64,000 bases of DNA from NCBI RefSeq assembly GCF_020510685.1, contig NZ_CP075185.1, forward strand, positions 3,985,001 through 4,049,000, given 5' to 3'. The position numbers and the translations under genes were made by a program. Origin of the DNA: Dechloromonas denitrificans. GTDB lineage: Bacteria > Pseudomonadota > Gammaproteobacteria > Burkholderiales > Rhodocyclaceae. Below, piece by piece: positions 9,518 through 19,053 of the stretch (the stretch's first letter is position 1; each line of letters starts with the position of its first letter). Below the pieces are notes generated by a model. The model was given only the letters and a program-made list of their open reading frames with translations. It searched no databases and had not been told where the DNA came from.

Positions 9518-10423
9518 ATGAATACACCCTGTTTTAACATTGCGGCAGTCGAACGCGACACCGGGCTCTCCAAGGATGTCCTGCGGATGTGGGAGCGGCG
9601 CTACGGTTTCCCGATCCCGCATCGCGACGCGAACGGCGAGCGCAGCTACCCGACCGAGCAGGTGGACCGCCTGCGCCTGATCAAACGCTTGATGGACTTG
9701 GGCCACCGGCCGGGCAAGCTGATGGCGATGCCGAGCGAAGAACTGAGCTGCCTGGCACCGCGCCGTGCAACAGCACGTCCAGCCGCCGCAGCAGTGGCCG
9801 GCGAGGACCTCGCGCCCCTGCTCGCGCTGATCAAGCAACACGACAGCGCCGGCTATCAGCAGGCCATGCAGCAGTGCCTGGCCCGCCAGGGCCTGCAAGG
9901 TTTTGTCCAGGACACCATCGCGCCGCTCACCCAGCTAGTTGGCGAAGCCTGGGAAGATGGCCGTTTTGCCGTCTTCGAGGAGCACCTATTCACCGAACTG
10001 ACCAAGCGCGTGTTGCGCCAGGCCATCGCGGCGCTGCCCGATGGCAAACGCAGTCCGCGCATCCTGCTGACCAGCGTGCCCGACGAACCGCACGTCCTCG
10101 GCCTGCTGATGGTTGAAGCCTTGTTCTCGCTGGAAGGAGCCGAATGCGTGCCGCTCGGCACCCAGATGCCACTGCTCGAAATCGGCCGGGCGGCCACGGC
10201 CCATCAGGCCGACATCGTCGCCTTGTCGTTCTCGACGGCCTTTGCGCAGCGACAGATTCCCGGCCTGCTCCAGCAACTGCGCCAGGTGTTGCCACCGGCC
10301 GTCGCGCTGTGGGTCGGCGGTCAAGGCGTTCAGCGCCTGGCTGGAATCGACGGGGTGGTTCTGCTGACGAGCTTCGCGAGCGCCAACACGGCACTCAATG
10401 AATGGCGGCTGACGCACGCCTGA
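9518..10423 (+). CDS. MerR-family B12-binding transcriptional regulator (CarH/LitR-like photoreceptor)
   Basis: 301 residues. N-terminal MerR helix-turn-helix 'FNIAAVERDTGLSKDVLRMWERRYGF'. A four-helix cobalamin-capping domain carries the W-x9-EH motif (Trp145, Glu155, His156). A B12-binding Rossmann domain carries E-x-H-x-x-G (Glu190, His192, Gly195) and 'WVGGQG'. In CarH, adenosylcobalamin holds a repressing tetramer on DNA in the dark and light breaks it. The residue after Trp145 is Glu, whereas T. thermophilus CarH has His there (the second light-state ligand), so photochemistry may differ. The ATG at 9518 has AGGA just upstream; an in-frame TTG at 9482 is less likely. Divergent from the gpx-led operon, which it probably represses. 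Confidence 0.88.
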   Translation: MNTPCFNIAAVERDTGLSKDVLRMWERRYGFPIPHRDANGERSYPTEQVDRLRLIKRLMDLGHRPGKLMAMPSEELSCLAPRRATARPAAAAVAGEDLAPLLALIKQHDSAGYQQAMQQCLARQGLQGFVQDTIAPLTQLVGEAWEDGRFAVFEEHLFTELTKRVLRQAIAALPDGKRSPRILLTSVPDEPHVLGLLMVEALFSLEGAECVPLGTQMPLLEIGRAATAHQADIVALSFSTAFAQRQIPGLLQQLRQVLPPAVALWVGGQGVQRLAGIDGVVLLTSFASANTALNEWRLTHA

Positions 10424-10461
10424 AAACCGGTACCCGCGGACGGCACGGGCAATAGCGGTAG

Positions 10462-10480
10462 CGCCGGAAATTTTCCGGCG
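10462..10480. terminator. Perfect inverted repeat after the regulator gene, possible terminator
   Basis: CGCCGGAAA and TTTCCGGCG flank a single T, giving 9-bp arms. It lies between two converging genes (regulator on plus, hypothetical on minus). There is no clear T run, so termination is only a suggestion. Confidence 0.35.
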
Positions 10481-10513
10481 GGCCGGGCTGTGGCGCCGGC
10501 GAACCTGGGGACT

Positions 10514-10792
10514 TCAGGCTGCGGTCAGTGCCTTGGCGATCAATTCGGCGACGAAGACGTTGATCCCGCCTTCGTGGGCCATGCCGCGTTCCTGCAATTG
10601 CTTGACCAGCTCGGCCGGCAGCTTGCAGGCGAAGGGAATCTGGCCGGACGCCCGGTCCTGCCGGCGCTGCTCGCGCTTGTCCACGGCGCTTGCCGCGCCG
10701 CCGGCAAAGCGGCCGGGAATGGCGGTGGCGCCCACCTTGCCATTGATTTTGATTCCGCGGTTCTTTTCCAGATCGGTCTTCGACATGCTCAT
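10514..10792 (-). CDS. hypothetical protein, possible small DNA-binding-like protein
   Basis: 92 residues from the ATG at 10792 (MSMSKTDLEK), chosen because AAGGAAA lies 6 to 8 bases upstream. Residues 1-50 are basic and flexible. The C-terminal part 'IPFACKLPAELVKQLQERGM' followed by 'GGINVFVAELIAKAL' has the strand-helix-helix feel of ribbon-helix-helix proteins, but I do not recognise a named family. It converges with the regulator gene and lies upstream of phoR's end on the same strand. No function is assigned. Confidence 0.65.
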   Translation of the reverse strand: MSMSKTDLEKNRGIKINGKVGATAIPGRFAGGAASAVDKREQRRQDRASGQIPFACKLPAELVKQLQERGMAHEGGINVFVAELIAKALTAA

Positions 10793-10887
10793 CGGGGTTT
10801 CCTTGCCTGCAGTTTGGTCGCGAAAGCGCGACCGGCCCGGATTATCACCGAAAGGCGCCGGCCCCATCGGGAATTCGGCGGCCGGCC

Positions 10888-12180
10888 TTAAACGCCGGCG
10901 ACGCGGCTGGCCGGAAACTTCGCGGCAAACCGGCTACCGACGCCCGGCGTGCTCTTGATCTCCAGCTGGGCCTGATGGCGACTCAGCGAATGCTTGACGA
11001 TGGCCAGCCCGAGGCCGGTCCCGCCGGCATCGCGCGAGCGGCCCCGGTCGACGCGATAGAAGCGTTCGGTCAGCCGGGGAATATGTTTGGCTTCGATACC
11101 GATGCCGGTATCTTCGACGGCGAATTCCGCCCCCTGCGGACTGGCCTGCCAGCTGATGCGCACGGTGCCGCCAGCCGGGGTGTAGCGCACGGCGTTGGCC
11201 ACCAGATTGCCGAAGGCACTGACCAGCTCCGGCTCGGCGCCGCGCAGGTCACCCCGCCCGTCGCTTTCGACGACGATGGTGTGACGGCCGGCCGATAGCG
11301 CTTCGGCATCGCGGCGCAGCTTGTCGATCAGGTTGGCCATGTCGACCAGTTCGCTTTCCGGCGGCGGGGCGGATTCGATCGACGACAGAGTGAGCAGATC
11401 CTGCACGATCGACTCCATGCGCATCGATTGTTCGGACATCATCGCCAGGAAACGCTGCTGTTCATCGCGATCGAGCTCGATTTCCTGCAGGGTTTCGAGA
11501 AAGCCGGCGAGCACCGTCAGCGGCGTGCGCAATTCATGCGAAACATTGGCGACGAAATCGCGCCGCATGCGGTCCAGACGATCGGCTTGCGTCACGTCCT
11601 TGATTTGCATCAGCCGGCGGTCACCGGCATAGGGAATGAGGTGGATGGAAAGGACCCGCTCTTCCTTGCGGTCGAAGCGCAGGGTCAGTGGCCGGGAGAA
11701 ATCCTCGGCTTCCAGATAGGCGACGAATTCGGGGCGACGCACCAGATTGACGATCGGCTGGCCGAAATCGGTTCGTAGCATCAAGCCCAGTTGTGTCTCG
11801 GCCGTCGTGTTGCAGAAGACGATCTGGTTGTTCAGGTCGAGCAGGACGACGCCGTCGGTCAGCGCCTGGGCGGCGGCAATGATCCGGGCAATCTCCTCCT
11901 CGCGTTGGGCGATCTGCTGCCGCAGGTCTTTCTCGTGCCGATACAGACGACCGAAAATGCCGTCCCAGGCGCCCTCGCCTTCCAGACTGCTATCGACGAC
12001 CGGAGCCTGCGACCAGCGATCAAGGCGGGAAAAGTTGCGAAAATGGAACGCCATCTGCAGCCCGAGACCGGCACAGAAGATCGTCCAGCCGGCCCATTCG
12101 GCGAAAAAGATGCCAACCGGCAAGGCCGCCACACCGGTCAACAGGGCGAGAACTAGCGCCCGAATTACTTGTGCCGACAC
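10888..12180 (-). CDS. phoR: phosphate regulon sensor histidine kinase PhoR
   Basis: 430 residues. Two N-terminal membrane helices span about residues 6-45. Then comes the linker, a PAS domain ('IIAAAQALTDGVVLLDLNNQIVF'), HisKA with His215 in 'VSHELRTPL', and HATPase boxes 'NLVANAVRYTP', 'VEDTGIGI' and '[12 protein letters not shown]'. PhoR autophosphorylates under phosphate starvation and passes phosphate to PhoB; the Pst-PhoU complex silences it when phosphate is plentiful. It is the last gene of the pst-pho block and starts 5 bases after phoB ends. Confidence 0.96.
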   Translation of the reverse strand: MSAQVIRALVLALLTGVAALPVGIFFAEWAGWTIFCAGLGLQMAFHFRNFSRLDRWSQAPVVDSSLEGEGAWDGIFGRLYRHEKDLRQQIAQREEEIARIIAAAQALTDGVVLLDLNNQIVFCNTTAETQLGLMLRTDFGQPIVNLVRRPEFVAYLEAEDFSRPLTLRFDRKEERVLSIHLIPYAGDRRLMQIKDVTQADRLDRMRRDFVANVSHELRTPLTVLAGFLETLQEIELDRDEQQRFLAMMSEQSMRMESIVQDLLTLSSIESAPPPESELVDMANLIDKLRRDAEALSAGRHTIVVESDGRGDLRGAEPELVSAFGNLVANAVRYTPAGGTVRISWQASPQGAEFAVEDTGIGIEAKHIPRLTERFYRVDRGRSRDAGGTGLGLAIVKHSLSRHQAQLEIKSTPGVGSRFAAKFPASRVAGV

Positions 12181-12185
12181 CCGCT

Positions 12186-12872
12186 TCAGGCTCCCCGGAA
12201 GCGATAACCGGTGCCGCGCACCGTCTCGACCCGCTCATGGTGGCCGGAGGTTTCCAGCGCGGCGCGCAGCCGGCGGATATGGACATCGACCGTACGCTCC
12301 TCGATGAAGACGTGATCACCCCACACTTCATCGAGCAACTGGGCGCGGGTGTACACCCGTTCGGCATGGGTCATGAAGAAGAAGAGCAGACGGAATTCGG
12401 TCGGCCCCAGTTCGATCGGTTGGCCGCCAGCCAGCACCCGATGGGTCGCCGGATTGAGCGCGAGATTGCCGACCTCGACGGCTTCGCCGGCCAGATGCGG
12501 CGCCCGCCGGCGCAGCACGGCGCGGACGCGGGCGACCAGTTCCTTGGGCGAGAAGGGTTTAGTGACGTAATCGTCGGCCCCGGCCTCCAGCCCCTGCACC
12601 TTGTCTTCTTCATGGACACGGGCAGTGAGCATGATGATCGGCAGTTCGCGGGTCCGTTCGTCGCCGCGGATTTTCTTGGCCAGCGCCACCCCGGACTGGC
12701 CGGGCAGCATCCAATCGAGCACGACGAGGTCCGGCAGGGCAGCACGAATCGCCGACTCGGCCTCCTCGGCGCTGCTTGAGCGCACGACGAGAAAGCCGGC
12801 GTGCTTGAGGTTGATCACGACAAGCTCCTGGATCGCCGGTTCGTCTTCGACAACCAGAATCGTCGGTGTCAC
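12186..12872 (-). CDS. phoB: phosphate regulon response regulator PhoB
   Basis: 228 residues. Receiver domain with acidic pair Glu9/Asp10, phosphoacceptor Asp53 in 'VVLDWMLPG', and Lys in 'DDYVTKPFSP'. The C-terminal OmpR-type winged helix ends in 'VDVHIRRLRAAL' and 'TVRGTGYRFRGA'. The start is a GTG at 12872 with AGGAG upstream; it overlaps the phoU stop as GTGA, which indicates coupled translation. Phosphorylated PhoB should bind the Pho box at 17430-17447 ahead of pstS. Confidence 0.96.
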   Translation of the reverse strand: MTPTILVVEDEPAIQELVVINLKHAGFLVVRSSSAEEAESAIRAALPDLVVLDWMLPGQSGVALAKKIRGDERTRELPIIMLTARVHEEDKVQGLEAGADDYVTKPFSPKELVARVRAVLRRRAPHLAGEAVEVGNLALNPATHRVLAGGQPIELGPTEFRLLFFFMTHAERVYTRAQLLDEVWGDHVFIEERTVDVHIRRLRAALETSGHHERVETVRGTGYRFRGA

Positions 12873-13561
12873 TTGACGCTCTCCTTGCCGGTATGGCGGA
12901 CATCCCGCCCTTCGACCACGTAGATCACCTGCTCCGAGACATTCTTCGCGTGATCGCCGATGCGCTCGATGGCGCGGGCGATGGTGATGATGTCGATCGA
13001 GGTGGTAATGGTCCGCGGGTCTTCCATCATGTGGGTGATCAACTGGCGGATGATCGACTTGAATTCGGTATCGACATCGGAATCGGCCCGGATGACTTCC
13101 CTGGCCTGCGCCGTATCGAGGCGGGCAAAGGCGTCGAGGGCCTGGCGCACCATGATCAGCGCCGCTTCGGCCAGATGGCGGATGCCGACGCCGTACTGCG
13201 ACGGCGTATGGCCGTTTTCGTAGATGCGGCGGACGCCCTTGGCGATCTTCTTGGCTTCGTCGCCGGCCCGTTCGAGGTCGGTGACAATCTTGCTGATGCC
13301 AAGCACCAAACGCAGATCGGAAGCCGTCGGCTGACGCTTGGCGATGACGTGGGCGCAATCGTCGTCGATGGCCTTTTCGAGTTCATTGACCTTGCGGTCG
13401 GTCTCGACGATGGTCTTGACGCTCGCCACTTCGCCCGTCGTGTAGGCATCGATGGCTGCGGAAACCTGGGTTTCGACCAGACCGCCCATCTGCAGCACAT
13501 GGGTGCGCAGACGGCTGAGTTCTTCGTCGAACTGGCTGGAAAGGTGTTGGCTTTCGTTCAT
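12869..13561 (-). CDS. phoU: phosphate signaling complex protein PhoU
   Basis: 230 residues, all-helical, with the two PhoU repeats each carrying a metal-binding E/DxxxD-type motif ('VTDLERAGDEAKKIAKGV' and 'ARAIERIGDHAKNVSEQVIY'). PhoU links the PstB ATPase to PhoR and is needed to shut the regulon off at high phosphate. It lies 13 bases after pstB and overlaps phoB by 4 bases. Confidence 0.97.
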   Translation of the reverse strand: MNESQHLSSQFDEELSRLRTHVLQMGGLVETQVSAAIDAYTTGEVASVKTIVETDRKVNELEKAIDDDCAHVIAKRQPTASDLRLVLGISKIVTDLERAGDEAKKIAKGVRRIYENGHTPSQYGVGIRHLAEAALIMVRQALDAFARLDTAQAREVIRADSDVDTEFKSIIRQLITHMMEDPRTITTSIDIITIARAIERIGDHAKNVSEQVIYVVEGRDVRHTGKESVK

Positions 13562-13574
13562 GTCGCTATCCTCG

Positions 13575-14378
<804 letters not shown>

Positions 14379-14411
14379 TTATGCTGGTTTGTCCGACGTT
14401 GACCTAAGGAT

Positions 14412-15338
14412 TTACCACTTGATGTTCTTGCGCATCTTGTAGCGCAGGTAGATGGCGACGGCGTTCATCGACAGCACCATGGCCATCAGCACGAAGCCGG
14501 CGGCGGCGGCGTTCACTTCGAAGGCCGGGTCGGGACGCGAGGTCCAGTTGAAGATCTGGATCGGCATCACCGTGAAGGGCGACATCACCCAGTCGAACAG
14601 GCCGGCAGCCGGCTCGCCGGTAAAGGGCACCGGCGGCAGGAAGGCGATGAAGGTCAGCGCGCCGATGGTGATGATCGGCGCCGTTTCCCCGATGGCGCGG
14701 GCCAGGCCGATGATCACGCCGGTCAGGATGCCGGGCATGGCGTAGGGGATGATGTGGTAACGGCAGGTCTGCCAGCGGGTCGCACCGACCGCCATCGAGC
14801 CTTCGCGGATCATTGCCGGAATGGCGCGGATCGCTTCGCGGGTCGACACGATGACGATCGGCAGGATGAGCAGAGCCAGCGTCAGACCGGCCGACAGGAT
14901 GCTCTGGCCGAAGCCGAAGGTATAGACGAAGATGCCGAGCGCCAGCAGGCCATAGACGATCGACGGCACCGCCGCCAGATTGGTGATGTTGATCTCGATG
15001 ATGTCGGTCACCCAGTTGCGCTTGGAGTATTCCTCGAGATAGACCCCGGCGGCGACGCCGAGCGGCACGGCGGCGAGCGCGGTGACGAACATCACCAGGA
15101 TGGTGCCGACCCAGGCCGACAGGATGCCGGACTGGCCGGCCCGGCGCGAGGCGAAGTTGGTGAAGAAGTCGAGGCTGAGCCGTTCCATGCCGCGGTTCAG
15201 CATGTCGCCGACCAGCAGGAAAATGACCAGCAGACCGATTCCCAGGCAGATGATGCCGAGCGCCTGGAACAGCGTGTCTTTCATTTTGCCGCGCGCAATC
15301 AGCGTGCGGATTTGTTCAGTCGTCAGTGCTTGTTGCAT
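14412..15338 (-). CDS. pstA: phosphate ABC transporter permease PstA
   Basis: 308 residues from the ATG at 15338 (MQQALTTEQ), which begins right after the pstC stop. Six membrane segments are expected. The cytoplasmic EAA loop appears as 'REAIRAIPAMIREGSMAVGATRWQTC'. It forms the inner-membrane channel with PstC. A longer in-frame extension into pstC was rejected. Confidence 0.96.
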   Translation of the reverse strand: MQQALTTEQIRTLIARGKMKDTLFQALGIICLGIGLLVIFLLVGDMLNRGMERLSLDFFTNFASRRAGQSGILSAWVGTILVMFVTALAAVPLGVAAGVYLEEYSKRNWVTDIIEINITNLAAVPSIVYGLLALGIFVYTFGFGQSILSAGLTLALLILPIVIVSTREAIRAIPAMIREGSMAVGATRWQTCRYHIIPYAMPGILTGVIIGLARAIGETAPIITIGALTFIAFLPPVPFTGEPAAGLFDWVMSPFTVMPIQIFNWTSRPDPAFEVNAAAAGFVLMAMVLSMNAVAIYLRYKMRKNIKW

Positions 15339-15339
15339 G

Positions 15340-16287
15340 TTAGTAAGCCTCCCGGAAGCGACGGCGCAGCCACTGGCCAAAGATATTGAAGGCCAGCGTG
15401 ATCAGCAGCAGGGTCAGGCCCGCGGCAAAAATGGTTTGATAGCCGATCGAGCCGTGCGGCAGGTCACCCAGCGCGACCTGAACGATGTAGGAAGTGATGG
15501 TCGCCGCCGGCTCCATCGGGTTCCAGGTCAGGTTGGGCTGCATGCCGGCGGCGACGGCGAGAATCATCGTTTCGCCGACCGCCCGGGAAATGGCCAGGAT
15601 GTAGGAAGCGGCCAGGCCCGAAACGGCGGCCGGAACGACGACGTGGATCGCCGTATACAACTTGGTCGCGCCCATCGCGTAGGAACCTTCGCGCATGCTC
15701 ATCGGCACGGCGCGCATGGCATCCTCGGACAGCGAGGCGATGTACGGCACGATCATGATGCCCATCACCAGGCCGGCGGAGAGCAGCGAGAAGCCCGGCA
15801 GTTCGGGCAGGACCTTCTGCAGCAGCGGGGTCACGATGAGCAGCGCAAAGTAGCCGAAGACGATGGTCGGAATGCCGCCGAGCAGTTCAAGGACCGGCTT
15901 GGCGATTTCACGCACTTTTGAATTGGCGAATTCGGAGAGGTAGATGGCGATGATCGTGCCCATCGGAATGGCGACGAGAAGGGCCACACCGGAAGAAACC
16001 AGGGTACCGGAAATGAGCACCATGATGCCGTAGTGGGCATCATCGAACAGCGGAGTCCATTGGTTGTCGGTCAGAAAGTCGACGATGCTGACGGTCTGAA
16101 AGAAATGGAAGGACTCGGAAACGAGGACATAGACGATGCCGACGGTGGTCAGCACGGAGACCGCGGCGGCAGCGAACAGCAGCATCTCGATGAGACGCTC
16201 GCTGGCGTGGCGCATGGCGTTCTTGGCCAGGCGATCGCTGACCTGATGCAGGTCGGAAACATTGTTTGCAGACATGGCGTGATTCAC
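15340..16287 (-). CDS. pstC: phosphate ABC transporter permease PstC
   Basis: 315 residues with six membrane helices and the EAA loop 'SEDAMRAVPMSMREGSYAMGATKLYT'. The start is taken as GTG at 16287, with AAGG upstream; an ATG four codons inside (16275) is a fair alternative. It lies downstream of a hairpin that separates it from pstS, so it is probably made at a lower level than the binding protein. Confidence 0.96.
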   Translation of the reverse strand: MNHAMSANNVSDLHQVSDRLAKNAMRHASERLIEMLLFAAAAVSVLTTVGIVYVLVSESFHFFQTVSIVDFLTDNQWTPLFDDAHYGIMVLISGTLVSSGVALLVAIPMGTIIAIYLSEFANSKVREIAKPVLELLGGIPTIVFGYFALLIVTPLLQKVLPELPGFSLLSAGLVMGIMIVPYIASLSEDAMRAVPMSMREGSYAMGATKLYTAIHVVVPAAVSGLAASYILAISRAVGETMILAVAAGMQPNLTWNPMEPAATITSYIVQVALGDLPHGSIGYQTIFAAGLTLLLITLAFNIFGQWLRRRFREAY

Positions 16288-16311
16288 TTGAAGAACCTTT
16301 TTGGATGAAAG

Positions 16312-16331
16312 TCCGCCCCCGGAGGGGCGGA
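16312..16331 (-). terminator. Hairpin between pstS and pstC (attenuator)
   Basis: TCCGCCCC and GGGGCGGA pair around a short loop, giving an 8-bp GC stem. It sits about 40 bases after the pstS stop and before pstC. On the transcribed strand it is not followed by a long T run, so it may stabilise or partly terminate the pstS message, as known for binding-protein genes in ABC operons. Confidence 0.6.
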
Positions 16332-16367
16332 TTTTCGGCGGCGGGCACCGTAATGCCCGTACGCAGT

Positions 16368-17372
16368 TTACATCTTGGCTTCGCGCTTCATGATTTCTTC
16401 AACGGTAATACCGATTTCATTGTGGCCGCCAAACACGGTGCCGACCTTCTTTTCCTTGGCGTGCTTGATGTTGCCTTCATAGATCGACTTCGGCAGCGGC
16501 ACGTACTTGACTTCGCGCACCAGCTTTTCGGCGTTCTTCATGTAGAACTCGACGAACTCACGCACTTCCGGCTTTTCCAGCGACTTGGCCTTGACGTACA
16601 CGAAGATCGGACGCGACAGCGGCGCATAGGTGCCGTTCTCGACGTTGGCGCCGGACGGCTCGACGGCCTTGCCGGTCTTCGGATTGACGATCGGCAGACC
16701 CTTCAGGCGGGACATGTTCTCGGCGTAGTAGGCATAACCGAAGTAACCGATGGCGTTGACGTCGCGGGAAACACCCTGGACCAGCACATTGTCGTCTTCC
16801 GATGCGGTGTAGTCGCCGCGCGAGGATTTGGCCTTGCCGACCATCGCTTCGGTGAAGTATTCGAAGGTGCCGGAATCGGCGCCGGCGCCGAACAGCTTGA
16901 CCGGGGCATCAGGCCAGGCCGGATTGACCTGGTTCCACTTCATGATCTTGCCCTGGGCGGCCGGCTCCCACAGGGTCTTCATTTCTTCGACCGTTGCCTG
17001 CTTGAGGAAGGTGTTCTTCGGGTTGATCACGACGGTCAGCGCATCGTAGGCGACCGGCATTTCGATGTAATCGACGCCAGCGGCCTTGCAGTCGACCATT
17101 TCCTTCGACGTGATCGGCCGCGAAGCGTTGGAGATATCGGTCTCGTCGCGACAGAATTTCTTGAAACCGCCGCCGGTACCGGAAATGCCAACCGTCACCT
17201 TGATGGCGTTCTTCTTGGCTTTCTGGAAATCTTCGGCAACCGCTTCGGTGATCGGGTAAACCGTGGAAGAACCGTCAATCTTGACGATCTGCTGAGCATT
17301 GGCGGCTTGGGCGCCAAACAGGGCCACACCGGCCGCTGCCATAAATGAAACCAAAGTGGATCGTTTGATCAT
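16368..17372 (-). CDS. pstS: phosphate ABC transporter substrate-binding protein PstS
   Basis: 334 residues from the ATG at 17372, with AGGAG 6 bases upstream. Signal peptide residues 1-27 ending 'AQAANA'. Phosphate-binding segments include '[18 protein letters not shown]', '[26 protein letters not shown]' and '[16 protein letters not shown]'. It captures phosphate in the periplasm and passes it to PstCA. First gene of the operon, downstream of a Pho box. Confidence 0.97.
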   Translation of the reverse strand: MIKRSTLVSFMAAAGVALFGAQAANAQQIVKIDGSSTVYPITEAVAEDFQKAKKNAIKVTVGISGTGGGFKKFCRDETDISNASRPITSKEMVDCKAAGVDYIEMPVAYDALTVVINPKNTFLKQATVEEMKTLWEPAAQGKIMKWNQVNPAWPDAPVKLFGAGADSGTFEYFTEAMVGKAKSSRGDYTASEDDNVLVQGVSRDVNAIGYFGYAYYAENMSRLKGLPIVNPKTGKAVEPSGANVENGTYAPLSRPIFVYVKAKSLEKPEVREFVEFYMKNAEKLVREVKYVPLPKSIYEGNIKHAKEKKVGTVFGGHNEIGITVEEIMKREAKM

Positions 17373-17425
17373 GAGTAACTCCTGCATTAAGTTGAGTTGA
17401 ACAACGCATTGCAGGTTACTCGCGC

Positions 17426-17459
17426 TTTGTTACAGTTCAATGACAGGCTGTAACAAAGC
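17426..17459 (-). promoter_or_regulatory. Pho box ahead of pstS, embedded in an inverted repeat
   Basis: On the minus strand CTGTCAT-TGAA-CTGTAAC (17430-17447) matches the PhoB box of two 7-base direct repeats with a 4-base spacer. It is flanked so that CTTTGTTACAG and CTGTAACAAAG form 11-bp inverted arms (17426-17436 and 17449-17459). This adds a third CTGTAAC half-site on the plus strand. Confidence 0.85.
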
Positions 17460-17482
17460 GGCCCGAGACTACTCCGGTGGGC

Positions 17483-18052
17483 TTATTTGGCCGGCCGACC
17501 GGTCTTGATGCGCTCGACGCGCCCCATCACCGCCTTCAGTTCGGCATCGCCGAGGGCAGCCAGCAGCGCAATGCCGCCGCGCAGCAGTTCACTCTTCTTG
17601 ACCTCGTGGCCAAGCGCGGCCAGCCGCTTCTTGAGTTCGCCGATCCGGGCGAACTCGGCTTCCGGCATCGCGTAGCCGTCGCGGACCAGTTTCGGCTTCT
17701 TCGCCTTGGCCGGTTTTTCATGCTTGGCGGCCTTCTTGCCGAGCGGTGCCGGCTGCTTCATCACCTTCGGCTGGTCGTAGTTGATGGCCTGCGCCTTGAC
17801 CAGCGCATCGGCCAGCACCTTCTGGTGGCGGGCGACCGTTTCATCTTCCCGCGACGGCTTGCGCGGCGGGCGGGCCCGGGCGGTTGCTGCCGCCGTCGCC
17901 GGCAAGGTCGCCGTCGGGGCGGCAACGGGAGGAATCTCGTCCACCGGCGCCGCCACGGCTCGCTCCGGCGCCGGGCGCGGCACCAGTTTTTTTGGCGGTT
18001 TGGGTGTACTGACTGGCTTGGCGGCGGGTGCCGCCTTTTTTGCATTGGTCAT
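17483..18052 (-). CDS. hypothetical Lys/Ala/Pro-rich protein
   Basis: 189 residues; GGGAGA precedes the ATG at 18052. Residues 1-115 are low-complexity and rich in Ala, Pro and Lys ('KPPKKLVPRPAPE', 'KKAAKHEKPAKAKKPK'), like a disordered nucleic-acid-binding tail. The C-terminal ~70 residues are ordered and helical: 'VRDGYAMPEAEFARIGELKKR' and 'KKSELLRGGIALLAALGDAEL'. I do not recognise a named family. Divergent from rpiA across about 110 bases. A DNA- or RNA-associated role is a guess from composition. Confidence 0.75.
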   Translation of the reverse strand: MTNAKKAAPAAKPVSTPKPPKKLVPRPAPERAVAAPVDEIPPVAAPTATLPATAAATARARPPRKPSREDETVARHQKVLADALVKAQAINYDQPKVMKQPAPLGKKAAKHEKPAKAKKPKLVRDGYAMPEAEFARIGELKKRLAALGHEVKKSELLRGGIALLAALGDAELKAVMGRVERIKTGRPAK

Positions 18053-18160
18053 TATTCTCTCCCATTAAACGGTATGCGGAGTTTAGCGATTTCGCCCGGC
18101 AGCAAAGTTAAACTTTTTTGACAGGTTAAAATGGTCGCCACCCCATTCAGGAGCAGTTCC

Positions 18161-18829
18161 ATGACTCAGGACGAACTCAAGCAGGCCGTCGCCCAGGCTG
18201 CCGCCGACTATGTCGCGCAACACGCCCCGGCCGGCAGCATCATCGGCGTCGGCACCGGCTCGACGGCCAATTTCTTCATCGATGCGCTGGCCCCGCTCAA
18301 GGACCGCTACAAAGGCGCCGTCGCCAGTTCCGAAGCGACCCGCAAGCGCCTCGAAGGGCATGGCTTCGCCGTGCTCGATCTGAACGATGTCGATGACATC
18401 CCGGTGTATGTCGATGGCGCCGATGAAATCGACGCCGGCCTGAACATGATCAAGGGCGGCGGCGGCGCACTGACCCGCGAAAAGATCGTCGCGGCCGTGG
18501 CCAGGACCTTCGTCTGCATCGCCGATGGTTCCAAGCTGGTCGACACCATGGGCAACTTCCCGCTGCCGGTCGAGGTCATCCCCATGGCCTGCGCCCATGT
18601 CGCCCGCCAGTTGGCCAAGCTGGGCGGCACGCCGGTGCTGCGCGAAGGCTTCGTCACCGACAACGGCAACCTGATCCTCGACGTCAAGGGACTGGCGATC
18701 ACCGACCCGAAGGGCCTGGAAGCCGAGATCAACCAGATCACCGGCGTCGTCACCAACGGCCTGTTCGCGCTGCGCCCGGCCAATGTGCTGCTGCTCGGAA
18801 CCAGTGCCGGAGTAAAAACGATCCAGTAG
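18161..18829 (+). CDS. rpiA: ribose-5-phosphate isomerase A
   Basis: 222 residues from the ATG at 18161, with CAGGAG upstream. Family motifs: '[14 protein letters not shown]', '[27 protein letters not shown]' (catalytic Asp/Glu/Lys region) and '[12 protein letters not shown]'. It interconverts ribose-5-phosphate and ribulose-5-phosphate in the pentose phosphate pathway and, in an autotroph, supplies ribulose-5-phosphate to phosphoribulokinase (encoded at 55544-56416). TTGACA at 18118-18123 and TAAAAT at 18126 lie upstream, but no spacing makes a clear promoter. Confidence 0.96.
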   Translation: MTQDELKQAVAQAAADYVAQHAPAGSIIGVGTGSTANFFIDALAPLKDRYKGAVASSEATRKRLEGHGFAVLDLNDVDDIPVYVDGADEIDAGLNMIKGGGGALTREKIVAAVARTFVCIADGSKLVDTMGNFPLPVEVIPMACAHVARQLAKLGGTPVLREGFVTDNGNLILDVKGLAITDPKGLEAEINQITGVVTNGLFALRPANVLLLGTSAGVKTIQ

Positions 18830-18877
18830 TCCGGCCGCCCGCAGCCATGGCCGGTCGGCTCTGACCGATGCGATCCC

Positions 18878-18900
18878 GCCCGGCACTGCCGGGCGTTTTT
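18878..18900 (+). terminator. Rho-independent terminator of rpiA
   Basis: GCCCGGC and GCCGGGC pair around ACT and are followed by GTTTTT. This is a classical terminator 50 bases after the rpiA stop. Confidence 0.85.
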
Positions 18901-19053
18901 CCTTGTGCCGCCGCGGCGAGCGGCCCGCCCAGCCCCGCTTTCGCCATGGCCGAACCAGACATCTGTTCAGCGTGGCCGTGGCCGGCCTACAATGAGTCCG
19001 CCGTTTTACCCGTTCGAGGATGCCTCCGCCTTTCGCCGGGCCTTGCAAAGCAC

